Shown piece after piece: positions 24,990-33,902 of a stretch of 64,000 bases of DNA. Under the pieces are notes generated by a model. The model was given only the letters and a program-made list of their open reading frames with translations. It was not told the origin of the DNA and searched no databases. The position numbers and the translations under genes are program-made. The DNA comes from Haematobia irritans (lineage: Eukaryota > Arthropoda > Insecta > Diptera > Muscidae). Every line of letters starts with the position of its first letter. Position 1 is the stretch's first letter. The DNA lies in NCBI RefSeq assembly GCF_050003625.1, contig NC_134398.1:65790891-65854890 (forward strand), given 5' to 3'.

Positions 24990-25381
24990 CACAGAAAAAA
25001 GTGAATAATTGAATCAAATACAAAAATTGTGAATTCAATTATTTTTGTATTTGATTTTCAGCTTATGACGAAAATTGTAAATCCAATTACCCAAATTGTA
25101 AGGTTGTCATAAAACTATTTTCAAATGAAGTAATATTTGCGTTGAGTATAAATGTAATTGGAATTTGTCAAAATATTCAAATGACATAGTACTCAATCCA
25201 AATACATTAGTATTTGAAGTATATAAAGTGTTTTCAATTACAGTCGTAATTGAACTGAGTACAATGTTCATAGAATTTTGTAACCTATACAATTACTATC
25301 GTAATTGTGTTTATTACGATGTTAATCAATACAATCTTTGTACTATATAATCTATATTAATTTAAGAAAATTATACAAATA

Positions 25382-26239
25382 CACTCTGAAAAAAAAAATT
25401 TATGCATTTTATTATAAAAAAGAAATTCTGAAAATATGTATAATTGAAAATACAGCGAAGTACATGTTTGGTAGAAAAATACAGAATATTCATTATAAAC
25501 GACGTATTTAACAGGCTAACTCACAAAGAAAAAACATTTTTTGAATTATCTGTACCACCTGCTTGAATTTCCCAAATCTTCCTCATTTATATGCGATTTG
25601 TTTAAGCATCCTGCTCTTCTGTAATACAAACATCTATTCATTTCAAAGTTTCGAAAATATTTCAAAGTTTTACATGATTTTACCTTCTGTTGCTGGGAAG
25701 AAATCCTCGAAATCCCCGTTTTCGAAGTAAACACATTTTCCTCTAGGCCACATATTTTTGACAGTCGGCTTATATCCATTAATAGGTCAATTTGACGTGT
25801 ACACGAACTAATTGCAAAAACAAAATAGAAAGAATGCAATTGTATATATATTCCAAAGCTTATTCGCAAGTTTTTAAACGACCCAATTCAGGATGTGTGT
25901 AAGTTTATACAACGAAAGAAATCATTTACATATTTTATTAAAGTTTTCAGCGAATTTTAAAAATTTTACGAACGTAGAAATATGTACTAAATATATTAAA
26001 TTAACTTTCCATAGTAAAAAGTTTGTGCTGTGATACTTTCGTCGTGATCCCGACTAATAGTCGAAGTCACGAGTCTAAAAATTGTTGTGAACCGTTAATC
26101 GTCTTTAAAAGTTCTGTTTGCGTGAACGTACATGAGTATTTCGTGAATGTGCTTGAGAGAGAGAAAGAATTCTACCAACACGTCACAGGTTAGACTCACA
26201 ATGAAAATTTTCATTTTTACGAAGAGAATTCTTTCAGTG
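25382..26239. mobile_element. MITE with CACTCTGAAAAA / TTCTTTCAGTG ends
   Basis: Flanked by TA (25,380-25,381 and 26,240-26,241). The left end is CACTCTGAAAAAAAAAA, and read from the right it is CACTGAAAGAATTCTC. 858 bp. The 107-codon minus-strand frame inside (25,546-25,869) has no recognisable similarity and is probably chance. Confidence 0.5.
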
Positions 26240-26552
26240 TAGTTTCCAGAAAATGCGCTTGACCAAAAAACTGGTATTTAGATAAAGGTACTTACCTGCG
26301 ATAAAAATACAATATGGTGCGCCAAGAATGTTGCAAATGTTAACATTTCGAATCGCGGTACCGATACCACGGTTTATTTGCGGGTAAATCCGACCATTTT
26401 CTTAAGAAGATTCTTACACCCTCAAAAAAATCGCTTCTTTAACATATGTTCCAAACATATTTTGCAGGAAGCACATATATTATGGGATACTGCCGAAACA
26501 TTAATATGTTTGTTTTATGTGAACATATTATATGTGTGGAAGCATTTTGAGC

Positions 26553-26665
26553 CAGGGATCCGGAGCGGAGCAAGCCCTTTTTTAGCCGGAGCGGGAGCGG
26601 AGCGGGAGCGGCATTTCTAGAATCCGGAGCGGAGCGGTTTCCAAATGAAAAACCGCTCCGCTCCG
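26553..26665. repeat. GGAGCG subterminal repeats, left hAT end
   Basis: Many copies of GGAGCGG/GGAGCGGGAGCG followed by the inverted CCGCTCCGCTCCG at about 26,651. This is a sharp GC-rich island in AT-rich DNA. Short tandem motifs near the ends are typical transposase-binding arrays in hAT elements; binding is inferred. Confidence 0.75.
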
Positions 26666-26997
26666 AATAAAATATTACTTGAATGAAATGTGTAACTTTG
26701 AAATTACACTGTGTAGGTAATTTCAAATTTAGCTAGCACTTAGCGTAGTGTGAGCAAACGTTTAAAATGTACGATATGTATTTTTGTACGTACGTACATT
26801 GGGGAAAACACAACGTGTTTTTTTAGTAATTGTTTTCAAAAACGGCAAATGTCAAAATATATCTCTAGTATGTGTTGTAAAAGTAACAACAGTACTTTCG
26901 ATCAATTTCATCCCGTATTACTACAAAGATGTTTGTAATGAACGTCAAATAAATGCAATTAAACGATCTTATTTATATTTATTTTTTTAGTTTTCAA

Positions 26998-27609
26998 CAC
27001 TGAAAAAAATATTGTCGTGAAGTCAAAGATTCCATGTCCTTAGAATAAGAATGCAAATTTTGTTTAACATGGAAGACGCATTTCTCTAAAATTACGTTTT
27101 TTTTCTTGTCCAAAAGGCAATAAACTTTTGAATGAAGTTGTAATGTCCTTATAATTAAGTGATTTTACTTAAAAATGTGTATCATAACATGAAAGATACA
27201 ATTTTTGAGGTAAGGTCAACGTGACTTTAATAATTAAGAAAAATTCTTTAAAATTAATAAAATTGTCTTTAAATTTGTTTCCTTTTTGCATCTTGCCTAC
27301 AAAGCAAAAATCGTTAAAAATAAGACATGTTTTTCAACACTTTATTTTAAAGACGCTTTTTACTTGAAACATAGCATAATTTCTACTGGAAGGTGAGTCT
27401 TAATATGGAAAAAAATAACTCGTTAACTCGTTTTTAAAGGATTTTGATAACAACTGACGAAAAAAATCTAAAAAAAATGAAAAATTAACATTTGCTTCCT
27501 AGAAGCAAGTACATAACCCCCAAATTTAAAAGAGAATTACGTCTTTAAAGTATCCTTACTGTTAAAGTAAAGACAAAATCTTTGGAACCGGGCATGCTTT
27601 TTTTCAGTG
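26998..27609 (+). mobile_element. MITE family E1, full-length copy
   Basis: The left end is CACTGAAAAAAATATTGTCG and the right end is GGGCATGCTTTTTTTCAGTG. 612 bp. The right flank is TA but the left is AA, so the duplication has decayed. Interior words match the copies at 36,106 and 32,035. Confidence 0.7.
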
Positions 27610-29030
27610 TAAGGACATTCATATTGCTTTACTATTTACTATATCCTAGCATTCTCTTGTTTCTGATATTAGTTCTCGAAAATTTTATTAAAATTATGGA
27701 TAGTTTAAATTTTGGTTGAAAAATGTGCGCATATACATTTATTATAAAGGGTGATTCTTTTGAGGTTAGGATTTTCATGCATTAGTATTTGACACACTGT
27801 TAGAAAAATATGTTTTTCATATGTTCCGATATAAACAAAATGTGTTTCGGGCACGATTTTAAACCACAATATATTTAAGTGCGAACATGTAATTTTCCTA
27901 AACTAACACTAAATGTTTGGGACATCTATGTTAATATGTTAGAATATATTATGTTTGGGGCATGAATGTTTCATAAAAATCATATGTGTGAATACAAACA
28001 TATATAAATTTACAAATTTCAACTAAACATACATATGTTGTGATATTTTATTCAAAGCGACAGAGAGAGTATAGAGAGAAATAGAGATGGAAACCGGGAG
28101 AGTTGACGAAATATATCAATATAACACAGCAAAAGAGTCAAAAGAGAACAATTTCTGTGAAACCGCTTGTATGTTGTTTCGGAAAACTGTTTTATGATAA
28201 GGCCAAAAATTTGATATGCTTAAGTCTAAATATTATTTAATTTGAATAAAGAGAATAGACATTCGGAACCAAGAGAATAGACATTTGAAAAACAAACAGC
28301 ATATGTTTTCGCCTTGAGAGCAGCATTTTATGTATGTGTGAACATGTGTTTTGTTTATCATTTTGGCATTATGGGCACAATTTTTTTCTTGGTTCGTTAA
28401 AAGAAATCAGGGGTCTTCATAAAAATAGCGAAAGGGCACTATACACTTTTTAGAGTTGGGACAGTAAAATGAAATAAGGAGGAAATAGTGAAAAATTACA
28501 CAGTAAAATGTAAAAAAACAAACTTTAGTTCCTCTTTAGTAGTCCACGAGGAGTTGACGGACACCATCAAATATAAAAGCGGGCATTAAGTTCGAGTTTT
28601 ACAGCTAAAACAATTTAAAAAGTTTATTTCCTTTAAAATGAATTATTAAAGAAAAATAAAAGGAATTTTAGAGCGATGGTGTTAAATGCTAGTAAAAAAC
28701 TGTTCACTCCTAAATAAATTTATGTTTATATTATAAAATTATGTATGTATGTTTATACTCGACTCCATGTTCTTCTTTTGTTAGTTTTTGAATTCCTTCC
28801 AAATTTTAAAGTTTTGTACAAAAAGAGTTTTTTATTACAAGATTGTTATTTTTGCAATAAAAAATAATATTTTATCCAAAAATCAGTCAATTTCGTTTAT
28901 ATCAAGCACTGTTACTGACTATAAATCTTTAATAACGCACATTTCGAAGTTTCATTTAAAATAAATTAATATAGTATAAATATAAATGTGTAAATTAAAA
29001 AAAAAAAAAAAAAAAAACAAAAAAATGTTC

Positions 29031-29101
29031 GGTCGGAGCAGGGATTGAACCCACGACCCTTTGCATGCAAGGCAGACATGCTAACCACTGCTCCACGTGG
29101 C
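29031..29101 (-). ncRNA. tRNA-like Pol III module 1 (SINE-head type)
   Basis: On the minus strand it has box A-like TGGAGCAGTGGTTAGCATG and box B GTGGGTTCAATCCC, about 34 bases apart. GGAGCA near the start can pair with TGCTCC at the end, and CCTT/AAGG can form a stem around a 7-base loop. A proper U33 and D-arm are not evident, so it is tRNA-derived rather than a working tRNA. Beyond it on the same strand is a long T run, which would stop Pol III. The same head type occurs in the SINE at 23,130. Confidence 0.65.
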
Positions 29102-29218
29102 AAACAAATGTATGTTTCTGTTAAATAATGTTATGTTTGCATGGGCTCGTGGGCGCTGCAAACTATGCTATATAAATGTAACTTAAAACGATAATTATCT
29201 ACTGGTGACTATAACAGC

Positions 29219-29288
29219 TACGTAGCCCAGTGGATAGTGTGTTGGCTTACAAACTGTATGGTCCTCGGTTCGATTCTCCGTGCAGGCG
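29219..29288 (+). ncRNA. tRNA-like Pol III module 2
   Basis: Box A-like TAGCCCAGTGGATAGTG and box B-like TCGGTTCGATTCTCC, about 40 bases apart, with a TTACAAA segment where the anticodon loop would lie. Pairing in the T and anticodon arms is imperfect, so a functional tRNA is unlikely. It faces away from module 1. Diverged relatives are at 33,831, 40,751, 41,678 and 54,200. Confidence 0.6.
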
Positions 29289-29672
29289 AAAGGTAAAATT
29301 TAAAAAATTTATAAAAGTGAATAATTTCTTCAACATTATTTGTATTACAGAGAAAGGTGCCAATAACTAAAAAATTTCGTGGAAGTGAAAATTACGAGTA
29401 TGTTAGGGAATGAGCATAATCGTGTTTGGGAAAAATTCTTCCAAGCATATAATATTTTTGGCTCAAAATGCTTCCAAACATATAATATGTTCACATAAAA
29501 CAAACACATTAATGTTTCGGCAGTATGCAATAATATATGTGCTTCCTGCAAAATATGTTTGGAACATATGTTAAAGAAGCGATTTTTTTTGAGGGTGCAG
29601 ATCACGTGGGATTTCAGACATGGTGTCAAAGAGAAAGATGCTCAGTATGCTTTGACATTTCATCATGAATAG

Positions 29673-30377
29673 ACGAACGATCTGCCACAACGTCGAATTT
29701 TCAGTGAATGGGCCCAAGAAAAGTTGGCAGAAAATCCGATTTTTTATCGACAAATTTTGTTCAGCGATGAGGCTCATTTCTGGTTGAATGGCTACGTAAA
29801 TAAACAAAATTGCCGCATTTGGAGTGAAGAGCAACCAGAAGCCGTTCAAGAACTGCCCATGCATCCCGAAAAATGCACTGTTTGGTGTGGTTTGTACGCT
29901 GGTGGAATCATTGGACCGTATTTTTTCAAAGATGCTGTTGGACGCAACGTTACGGTGAATGGCGATCGCTATCGTTCGATGCTAACAAACTTTTTGTTGC
30001 CAAAAATGGAAGAACTGAACTTGGTTGACATGTGGTTTCAACAAGATGGCGCTACATGCCACACAGCTCGCGATTCTATGGCCATTTTGAGGGAAAACTT
30101 CGGAGAACAATTCATCTCAAGAAATGGACCGGTAAGTTGGCCACCAAGATCATGCGATTTGACGCCTTTAGACTATTTTTTGTGGGGCTACGTCAAGTCT
30201 AAAGTCTACAGAAATAAGCCAGCAACTATTCCAGCTTTGGAAGACAACATTTCCGAAGAAATTCGGGCTATTCCGGCCGAAATGCTCGAAAAAGTTGCCC
30301 AAAATTGGACTTTCCGAATGGACCACCTAAGACGCAGCCGCGGTCAACATTTAAATGAAATTATCTTCAAAAAGTAA
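29673..30377 (+). pseudogene. DD41D mariner transposase, N-terminally deleted, copy 1
   Basis: The readable frame runs from just after a TAG (29,670-29,672) to TAA at 30,378. Counting from the TTG codon at 29,724, the catalytic aspartates are D15 (LFSDEAHFW), D108 (WFQQDGATCHTA) and D150 (CDLTPLDYFLW). With 41 residues between the second and third, this is the DD41D spacing known from the rosa group of Tc1/mariner. The helix-turn-helix DNA-binding half is gone. An ATG at 29,665 survives but is out of frame with the catalytic part, and the first in-frame ATG lies beyond D15. The protein cannot be an active transposase, although the catalytic domain has no stops. It is nearly identical to the copies at 32,682 and 56,098 (for example I/L at residue 6). 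Confidence 0.88.
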
Positions 30378-30484
30378 ATGTCATGGACCAATCTAACGTT
30401 TCAAATAAAGAACCGATGAGATTTTGCAAATTTTATGCGTTTTTAAAAAAAAAAAAGTTATCAAGCTCTTAACAAATCACCCTT

Positions 30485-30649
30485 TACAATAAAGGGAAAA
30501 AAAGCGAAATTAGGTAACACTAGATCTGAGTAAGAATATTCGTAGGTATACCACGGACTGATGTCGATGGAGGTTGTTGCAAACATAAACATACACACAC
30601 ACATTACAAATATAACAAAACCTCTTCTCTACGTCTGTTGCAAAACAAA
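30485..30649. other. Spacer between mariner copy 1 and B copy 5
   Basis: Includes a short ACACACACAC tract near 30,592-30,602. Nothing else recognised. Confidence 0.4.
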
Positions 30650-31828
30650 AACAAGTAAGGAAAGTCTAAAGTCGGGCGGGGCTGACTATATTATACCCTG
30701 CACCACTTTGTAGATCTAAATTTTCGATACCATATCACATCCGTCAAATGTGTTGGGGGCTATATATAAAGGTTTGTCCCAAATACATACATTTAAATAT
30801 CACTCGATTTGGACAGAATTTGATAGACTTCTACAAAATCTATAGACTCAAAATTTAAGTCGTCTAATGCACTAGGGTGGAACACAATGTTAGTAAACAA
30901 ATATGGGAAACATTTAAATCTGAAGCAATTTTAAGGAAACTTCGCAAAAGTTTATTTATGATTTATCGCTCGATACACTGAAAAAACAGTGATCCCACCG
31001 GGAAGAAAATTTTGGGTTAATTTTAGAAAATTTTGAATATTTTTAGAATATTTTAACTAAACTATTTTGTGGGAAGCGCTAATTTAGTAAATCTTTTTGC
31101 TTAATTTGAGTATAATTTTTTCCCGTTTTTTAGTTCATTTAACTAACGTACGCAAAAAATTATTAGAGTAAATGAAACTTTCTCCAAACATAATAATTCC
31201 ATGAACTAAAATAAAGTTAAATAGGCTTTAGTGAAATAGAGAGTTCACTTTTTTTTTGTGTATATATGTATTAGAAGTTTAGGAAAATTAGAGTCATTTT
31301 TACAACTTTTCGACTAAGCAGTGGCGATTTTACAAGGAAAATGTTGGCCTCTGTGGGCAAATGAGTGTAAATCGGGCGAAAGCTATATATGGGAGCTATA
31401 TCTAAATCTGAACCGATTTGGCTGATATTTTGCAAGTTTTTCGAGACTCATAAAATATTCGGATGTACGGAATTTGAGGAAGATCGGTTGATATACACGC
31501 CAATTATGACCAAATCGGTGAAAAATATATATGGCAGCTATATCTAAATCTGAACCGATTTTTTCCAAAATAAATAGGGATCGTCTTTGAGCTGAAACAG
31601 GACCCTATACCAAATTTTAGGACAATCGGACTAAAACTGCGAGCTGTACTTTGCACACAAAAATACATCAACAGACAGACAGACGGACATCGCTAAATCG
31701 ACTCAGAATTTAATTCTAAGACGATCGGTATACTAAGCGATGGGTCTCAGACTTTTCCTTCTTGGCGTTACATACAAATGCACAAACTTATTATACCCTG
31801 TACCACAGTAGTGGTGAAGGGTATAAAA
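30650..31828 (+). mobile_element. Helentron-like element, family B, copy 5, with nested MITE
   Basis: Starts AAAACAAGTAAGGAAAGTCT with hairpin AGTCGGGCGGGGCTGACT. Its text parallels B copy 4 (18,586) very closely for the first 300 bp. It ends with a GACAGACAGACAGACGGACA microsatellite (31,670-31,689) and the hairpin ATACCCTGTACCACAGTAGT then GGTGAAGGGTATAA. A 285-bp MITE interrupts it at 30,976. It has only two units. Confidence 0.8.
30976..31260 (+). mobile_element. 285-bp MITE (CACTGAAAAAACAGTG end) with proven TA duplication
   Basis: The ends are CACTGAAAAAACAGTG and CACTTTTTTTTTGTG. Flanks CGCTCGATA and TATATATGTATTAGAAG join to give exactly the sequence uninterrupted at about 18,869-18,892 in B copy 4, with TA duplicated. 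Related copies are at 54,617-55,039 and 55,366-55,490. Confidence 0.88.
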
Positions 31829-32034
31829 ACTTTCGGAGAGTAGTTACTTCTACTCTGTGTATAGACTTTAAATTCCAATCAGCGTTGCCGTTTTGGTCCG
31901 ATCGGACCAAAATTGGTCCAAAAGATTTCTAATTTTTAAATTTGGTCCGATGGTCAGACCAAACAGAATTTGGTCCATTTTGATCCATTTTCATAAATTT
32001 GGTTTCTATCACATATTAAATAGTAGATGGTGCA

Positions 32035-32315
32035 CCGCAAAGAATATTGTCGGGAGGCCAAATATTTCACCTGCTTAAAATACGAATTTTGCTTAGAATA
32101 GAAGACGTATTTCTCTGAAAAAAAGTTTTTCCTTGTCTAAAAGTCTCTAAACTTTTCAATGAAGTCTGTTTGTCCTTATAGCTAAGTGATTCGACATAAA
32201 AATGTGTATCCTAACATGAATGCAAATTTCGTTTTAATGAAGTCAAAATGGATTTAATATTTCTGAAAAAATCTTCAAAATTAATAAAATGTTTCAACAC
32301 ATTGTTTTAAAGTCA
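32035..32315 (+). mobile_element. MITE family E1 fragment
   Basis: Matches E1 interior from 'aatattgtcgggaggcc' through 'aagacgtatttctctga' to 'ttgttttaaag'. It is interrupted by the B fragment that follows. Confidence 0.6.
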
Positions 32316-32316
32316 T

Positions 32317-32572
32317 TATACCCTAAACCACATAGTGGTTAGGGTATAATAAGTTTGATCTGAAAAAAAATGTGCCTACAAGAAATATTGATTTTAGACC
32401 CCATAAAATATATACCGATCGACTCAGAACCACCTCCTGAGTCGATCTAGCGCTTGGTGTCCGTCCGTCCATCCGTCCGTCTGTCCATGTATTTGTTGTT
32501 CACAGGATTTCGGTCGCAATTATTAACAGATTTTGATGAAATTTGGTACAGGGAGTTTTTTTGAACAAATAA
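32317..32572 (-). mobile_element. Helentron-like B-type fragment, TATACCC end with microsatellite
   Basis: Hairpin TATACCCTAAACCACATAGT then GGTTAGGGTATAATAAG. The core has CGATCGACTCAGAACCACCT, mirroring the end of B copy 3. A GTCCGTCCGTCC microsatellite is at 32,458-32,485. It stops where mariner copy 2 is inserted. Confidence 0.7.
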
Positions 32573-32574
32573 TA

Positions 32575-33507
32575 AAGGGTGATTTGTTAAGAGCTTGATA
32601 ACTTTTTTAAAAAAAAAAACGCATAAAATTTGCAAAATCTCATCGGTTCTTTATTTGAAACGTTAGATTGGTCCATGACATTTACTTTTTGAAGATAATT
32701 TCATTTAAATGTTGACCGCGGCTGCGTCTTAGGTGGTCCATTCGGAAAGTCCAATTTTGGGCAACTTTTTCGAGCATTTCGGCCGGAATAGCCCGAATTT
32801 CTTCGGAAATGTTGTCTTCCAAAGCTGGAATAGTTGCTGGCTTATTTCTGTAGACTTTAGACTTGACGTAGCCCCACAACAAATAGTCTAAAGGCGTCAA
32901 ATCGCATGATCTTGGTGGCCAACTTACCGGTCCATTTCTTGAGATGAATTGTTCTCCGAAGTTTTCCCTCAAAATGGCCATAGAATCGCGAGCTGTGTGG
33001 CATGTAGCGCCATCTTGTTGAAACCACATGTCAACCAAGTTCAGTTCTTCCATTTTTGGCAACAAAAAGTTTGTTAGCATCGAACGATAGCGATCGCCAT
33101 TCACCGTAACGTTGCGTCCAACAGCATCTTTGAAAAAATACGGTCCAATGATTCCACCAGCGTACAAACCACACCAAACAGTGCATTTTTCGGGATGCAT
33201 GGGCAGTTCTTGAACGGCTTCTGGTTGCTCTTCACTCCAAATGCGGCAATTTTGCTTATTTACGTAGCCATTCAACCAGAAATGAGCCTCATCGCTGAAC
33301 AAAATTTGTCGATAAAAAAGCGGATTTTCTGCCAACTTTTCTAGGGCCCATTCACTGAAAATTCGACGTTGTGGCAGATCGTAAGTCTATTCATGATGAA
33401 ATGTCAAAGCATACTGAGCATCTTTCTCTTTGACACCATGTCTGAAATCCCACGTGATCTGTCAAATACTAATGCATGAAAATCCTAACCTCAAAAGAAT
33501 CACCCTT
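32575..33507 (-). mobile_element. Tc1/mariner DD41D (rosa-like) element, copy 2, 933 bp
   Basis: Ends AAGGGTGATT and AATCACCCTT between TA duplications (32,573-32,574 and 33,508-33,509). Uninterrupted. It carries the same internal deletion type as copy 1, differing by two bases at the junction (agactTAcg against agacGAacg). Confidence 0.9.
32682..33386 (-). pseudogene. DD41D mariner transposase, N-terminally deleted, copy 2
   Basis: The catalytic core matches copy 1 with D15, D108 and D150 intact when counted from the TTG codon at 33,335. One difference falls next to the third aspartate (LDYLLW instead of LDYFLW). The open frame begins after the TAG at the deletion junction, and no in-frame ATG precedes the first aspartate. 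The DNA-binding half is missing, so the product should be inactive. The near identity between copies and the absence of internal stops point to recent amplification by a transposase supplied elsewhere. Confidence 0.88.
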
Positions 33508-33534
33508 TACAATGTTTGTACTATAATTTTCTCG

Positions 33535-33640
33535 AAGAGGAGCGGAGCGGAGCGATTTTTTTTCTCGGAACGGAGCGTGGAGCGGAGCGGTTTTTTTTTT
33601 CTCCGGAGCGGGAGCGGAGCGAAAAAAATGGACCGCTCCG
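33535..33640. repeat. GGAGCG subterminal repeats, right hAT end
   Basis: Repeated GGAGCGGAGCGG blocks with T-rich spacers, then CCGCTCCGGATCCCTG as the terminus. Overlapping 74-85 codon frames on both strands are low-complexity by-products. Confidence 0.75.
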
Positions 33641-33830
33641 GATCCCTGTTTTGAGCCCAAAAATATTATATGCTTGGAAGAATTTTTCCCAAAGACGATT
33701 GTGCTCATTGCCTAACATACTCGTAATTTTCACTTCCACGAAATATTTTAGTTCTTGGCCCCTTTTTCTGTAATACAAATAATGTTGAAGAAATTATTCA
33801 CTTTTATAAATTTTTTAAATTTTACCTTTC

Positions 33831-33902
33831 GCCTGCACAGAGAATCGAACCGAGGACCATACAGTTTGTAAGCCAACACACTATCCACTGGACTACGTAG
33901 CT
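33831..33902 (-). ncRNA. tRNA-like module 2, copy in the outer CAC...GTG element
   Basis: Nearly identical in reverse complement to 29,219-29,288. Box A reads TAGTCCAGTGGATAGTG and box B GGTTCGATTCTC on the minus strand. Module 1 of this element is cut down to GCCACGTGGAGCAGTAGTCAG at 34,017-34,037, so only this module is left. Confidence 0.6.

Larger units (their letters stand above)
27795..29597 (+). mobile_element. CAC...GTG transposon with two tRNA-like modules, copy inside mariner
   Basis: Begins CACTGTTAGAAAAATATG and ends TTTTTTTTGAGGGTG; 1803 bp. It sits in mariner sequence between GTATTTGACA and GATCACGTGGG, an uninterrupted junction in the mariner at 55,926. The duplication is CA. 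Much of the interior consists of inverted and direct CAAACATATTATGTTTGG-type words. Two tRNA-like modules (29,031-29,101 minus; 29,219-29,288 plus) and a poly(A) run (28,997-29,017) lie in the right third. There is no transposase. Confidence 0.8.
27747..30484 (+). mobile_element. Tc1/mariner DD41D (rosa-like) element, copy 1, internally deleted and split
   Basis: Ends AAGGGTGATT...AATCACCCTT lie between TA duplications (27,745-27,746 and 30,485-30,486). After removing the inserted CAC...GTG element and its CA duplication, the mariner is 933 bp. It keeps both ends and the transposase catalytic region but has lost the N-terminal coding part. A fully autonomous parent should be longer by the missing DNA-binding region. 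Confidence 0.88.
26553..33648. mobile_element. hAT-ended unit with perfect 8-bp target duplication, filled with other elements
   Basis: The ends are CAGGGATCCGGAGCGG, 16 bp, perfect and inverted. Both sides carry TTTTGAGC (26,545-26,552 and 33,649-33,656). Removing the unit and one TTTTGAGC restores the sequence seen uninterrupted in reverse complement at about 29,440-29,475, apart from one extra C. Both ends lead into GGAGCG-rich subterminal repeats. No hAT transposase is seen in the 7.1 kb, so it is non-autonomous or its gene was lost. Confidence 0.75.

Noticed and set aside
25546..25869. 107-codon minus-strand frame as a gene
   Set aside because: It lies within a TA-flanked MITE, shows no domain, and has no supporting context.
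29031..29288. Functional tRNA genes
   Set aside because: Box A and B are good, but the acceptor, D and T arms do not pair well and U33 is missing in module 1. They are better described as tRNA-derived modules.
31885..31975. Second hAT element (CAGCGTTGCCGTTTTGGTCC start)
   Set aside because: Only one hAT-like end is visible, with repeated TTGGTCC words. No partner end or 8-bp duplication found.
33430..33778. 74-85 codon Arg/Ser/Glu-rich frames
   Set aside because: Low-complexity translation of GGAGCG repeats on both strands.
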